From Betaproteobacteria bacterium (lineage in GTDB: Bacteria; Pseudomonadota; Gammaproteobacteria; Burkholderiales; Burkholderiaceae), in assembly GCA_009783065.1 (NCBI GenBank), contig WRHV01000004.1, positions 1-64,000 on the forward strand: 64,000 nt of DNA. Reading direction: 5' to 3'. Both the position numbers and the translations under genes were made by a program. This document shows, piece after piece, positions 63,894 through 64,000 of the stretch (its first letter is position 1; each line of letters opens with the position of its first letter). The notes below the pieces were generated by a model that ran no database searches, was not told the DNA's origin, and saw only the letters and a program-made list of their open reading frames with translations.

Positions 63894-64000
63894 ATGCAAA
63901 TTGGTCACATCTGTACGACAAATACGGTCACCTGCTCTCCGGAAACAACGGTTTTAGAAGCCGCCAAAATGATGCGGAAAAACCACGTCGGCACTTTGGT
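63894..64000 (+). CDS. CBS-domain protein, N-terminal fragment (runs off the right edge)
   Basis: The ATG at 63894 has AGGAGG seven bases upstream. The 35 visible residues (MQIGHICTTNTVTCSPETTV..., then LEAAKMMRKNHVGTLV) are the start of a CBS domain that binds adenosine nucleotides in other proteins. The rest is outside the window, so its full architecture is unknown. Confidence 0.75.
   Translation, partial: MQIGHICTTNTVTCSPETTVLEAAKMMRKNHVGTL

Overview
The window is a stretch of chromosome from a betaproteobacterium. The gene order smc-zipA-ligA, purA-hisZ-hflC-hflK-hflX-hfq-der-bamB-yfgM-hisS-ispG-rodZ-rlmN-ndk, rpoE-fabF-acpP-fabGDH-plsX-rpmF-yceD and dapC-dapD-dapE-prmB is typical of Burkholderiales. 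The base composition, near 50% GC by eye, is low for that order and suggests an Oxalobacter-like member of the Oxalobacteraceae. That placement is inference from synteny and composition, not from a database match.

Layout. 1-830: the end of an integrative element. A P4-type integrase, cut by the window edge, lies beside the 3' end of a tRNA-Ser(CGA) gene. 971-5123 (+): map, glnD and an RsuA/RluF-type pseudouridine synthase. 5164-13413 (-): def, galU, ligA, zipA and smc. 13686-14813 (+): a PBP7-type endopeptidase. 14826-29838 (-): a long housekeeping run covering purine and histidine synthesis, the HflKC membrane complex, HflX, Hfq, ribosome assembly, outer-membrane assembly, isoprenoid synthesis and RlmN. 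30017-37981 (-): sigma-E with an unusually short anti-sigma factor, then the complete fatty-acid initiation cluster with rpmF and yceD. 38072-40402: maf, a tetrapyrrole-methylase-fold enzyme and rlmJ. 40464-43423: a LysR regulator divergent from a ketopantoate-reductase-like gene and a BASS transporter.

43512-51165 is the main accessory block and is devoted to signalling: cheR-cheD without the rest of a chemotaxis cluster, a soluble PAS histidine kinase with a NarL-type response regulator, a diguanylate cyclase with intact active and inhibitory sites, and a convergent membrane Cache-HAMP-GGDEF protein whose GGDEF motif is degenerate. 51470-55626 holds an Orn/Lys/Arg decarboxylase, a DUF985 cupin and an AqpZ-type aquaporin. 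55832-61898 (+): dapC-dapD-dapE, prmB and a YheS-type ABC-F protein. 61918-64000: rnhA, gloB, an OsmC-family gene and the start of a CBS-domain gene.

Most of the window is ordinary core genome and I see no clear undescribed multi-gene system. The points most worth checking are the tRNA-Ser integration site with its AAATACCTT repeats, the membrane-less RseA next to a self-regulatory-looking sigma-E promoter, the dead-looking GGDEF receptor facing an active cyclase, the orphan cheR-cheD pair, the LysR/ketopantoate-reductase/BASS module, the Cys/His tail on HisS, and the leader ORF and hairpins before the histidine kinase.
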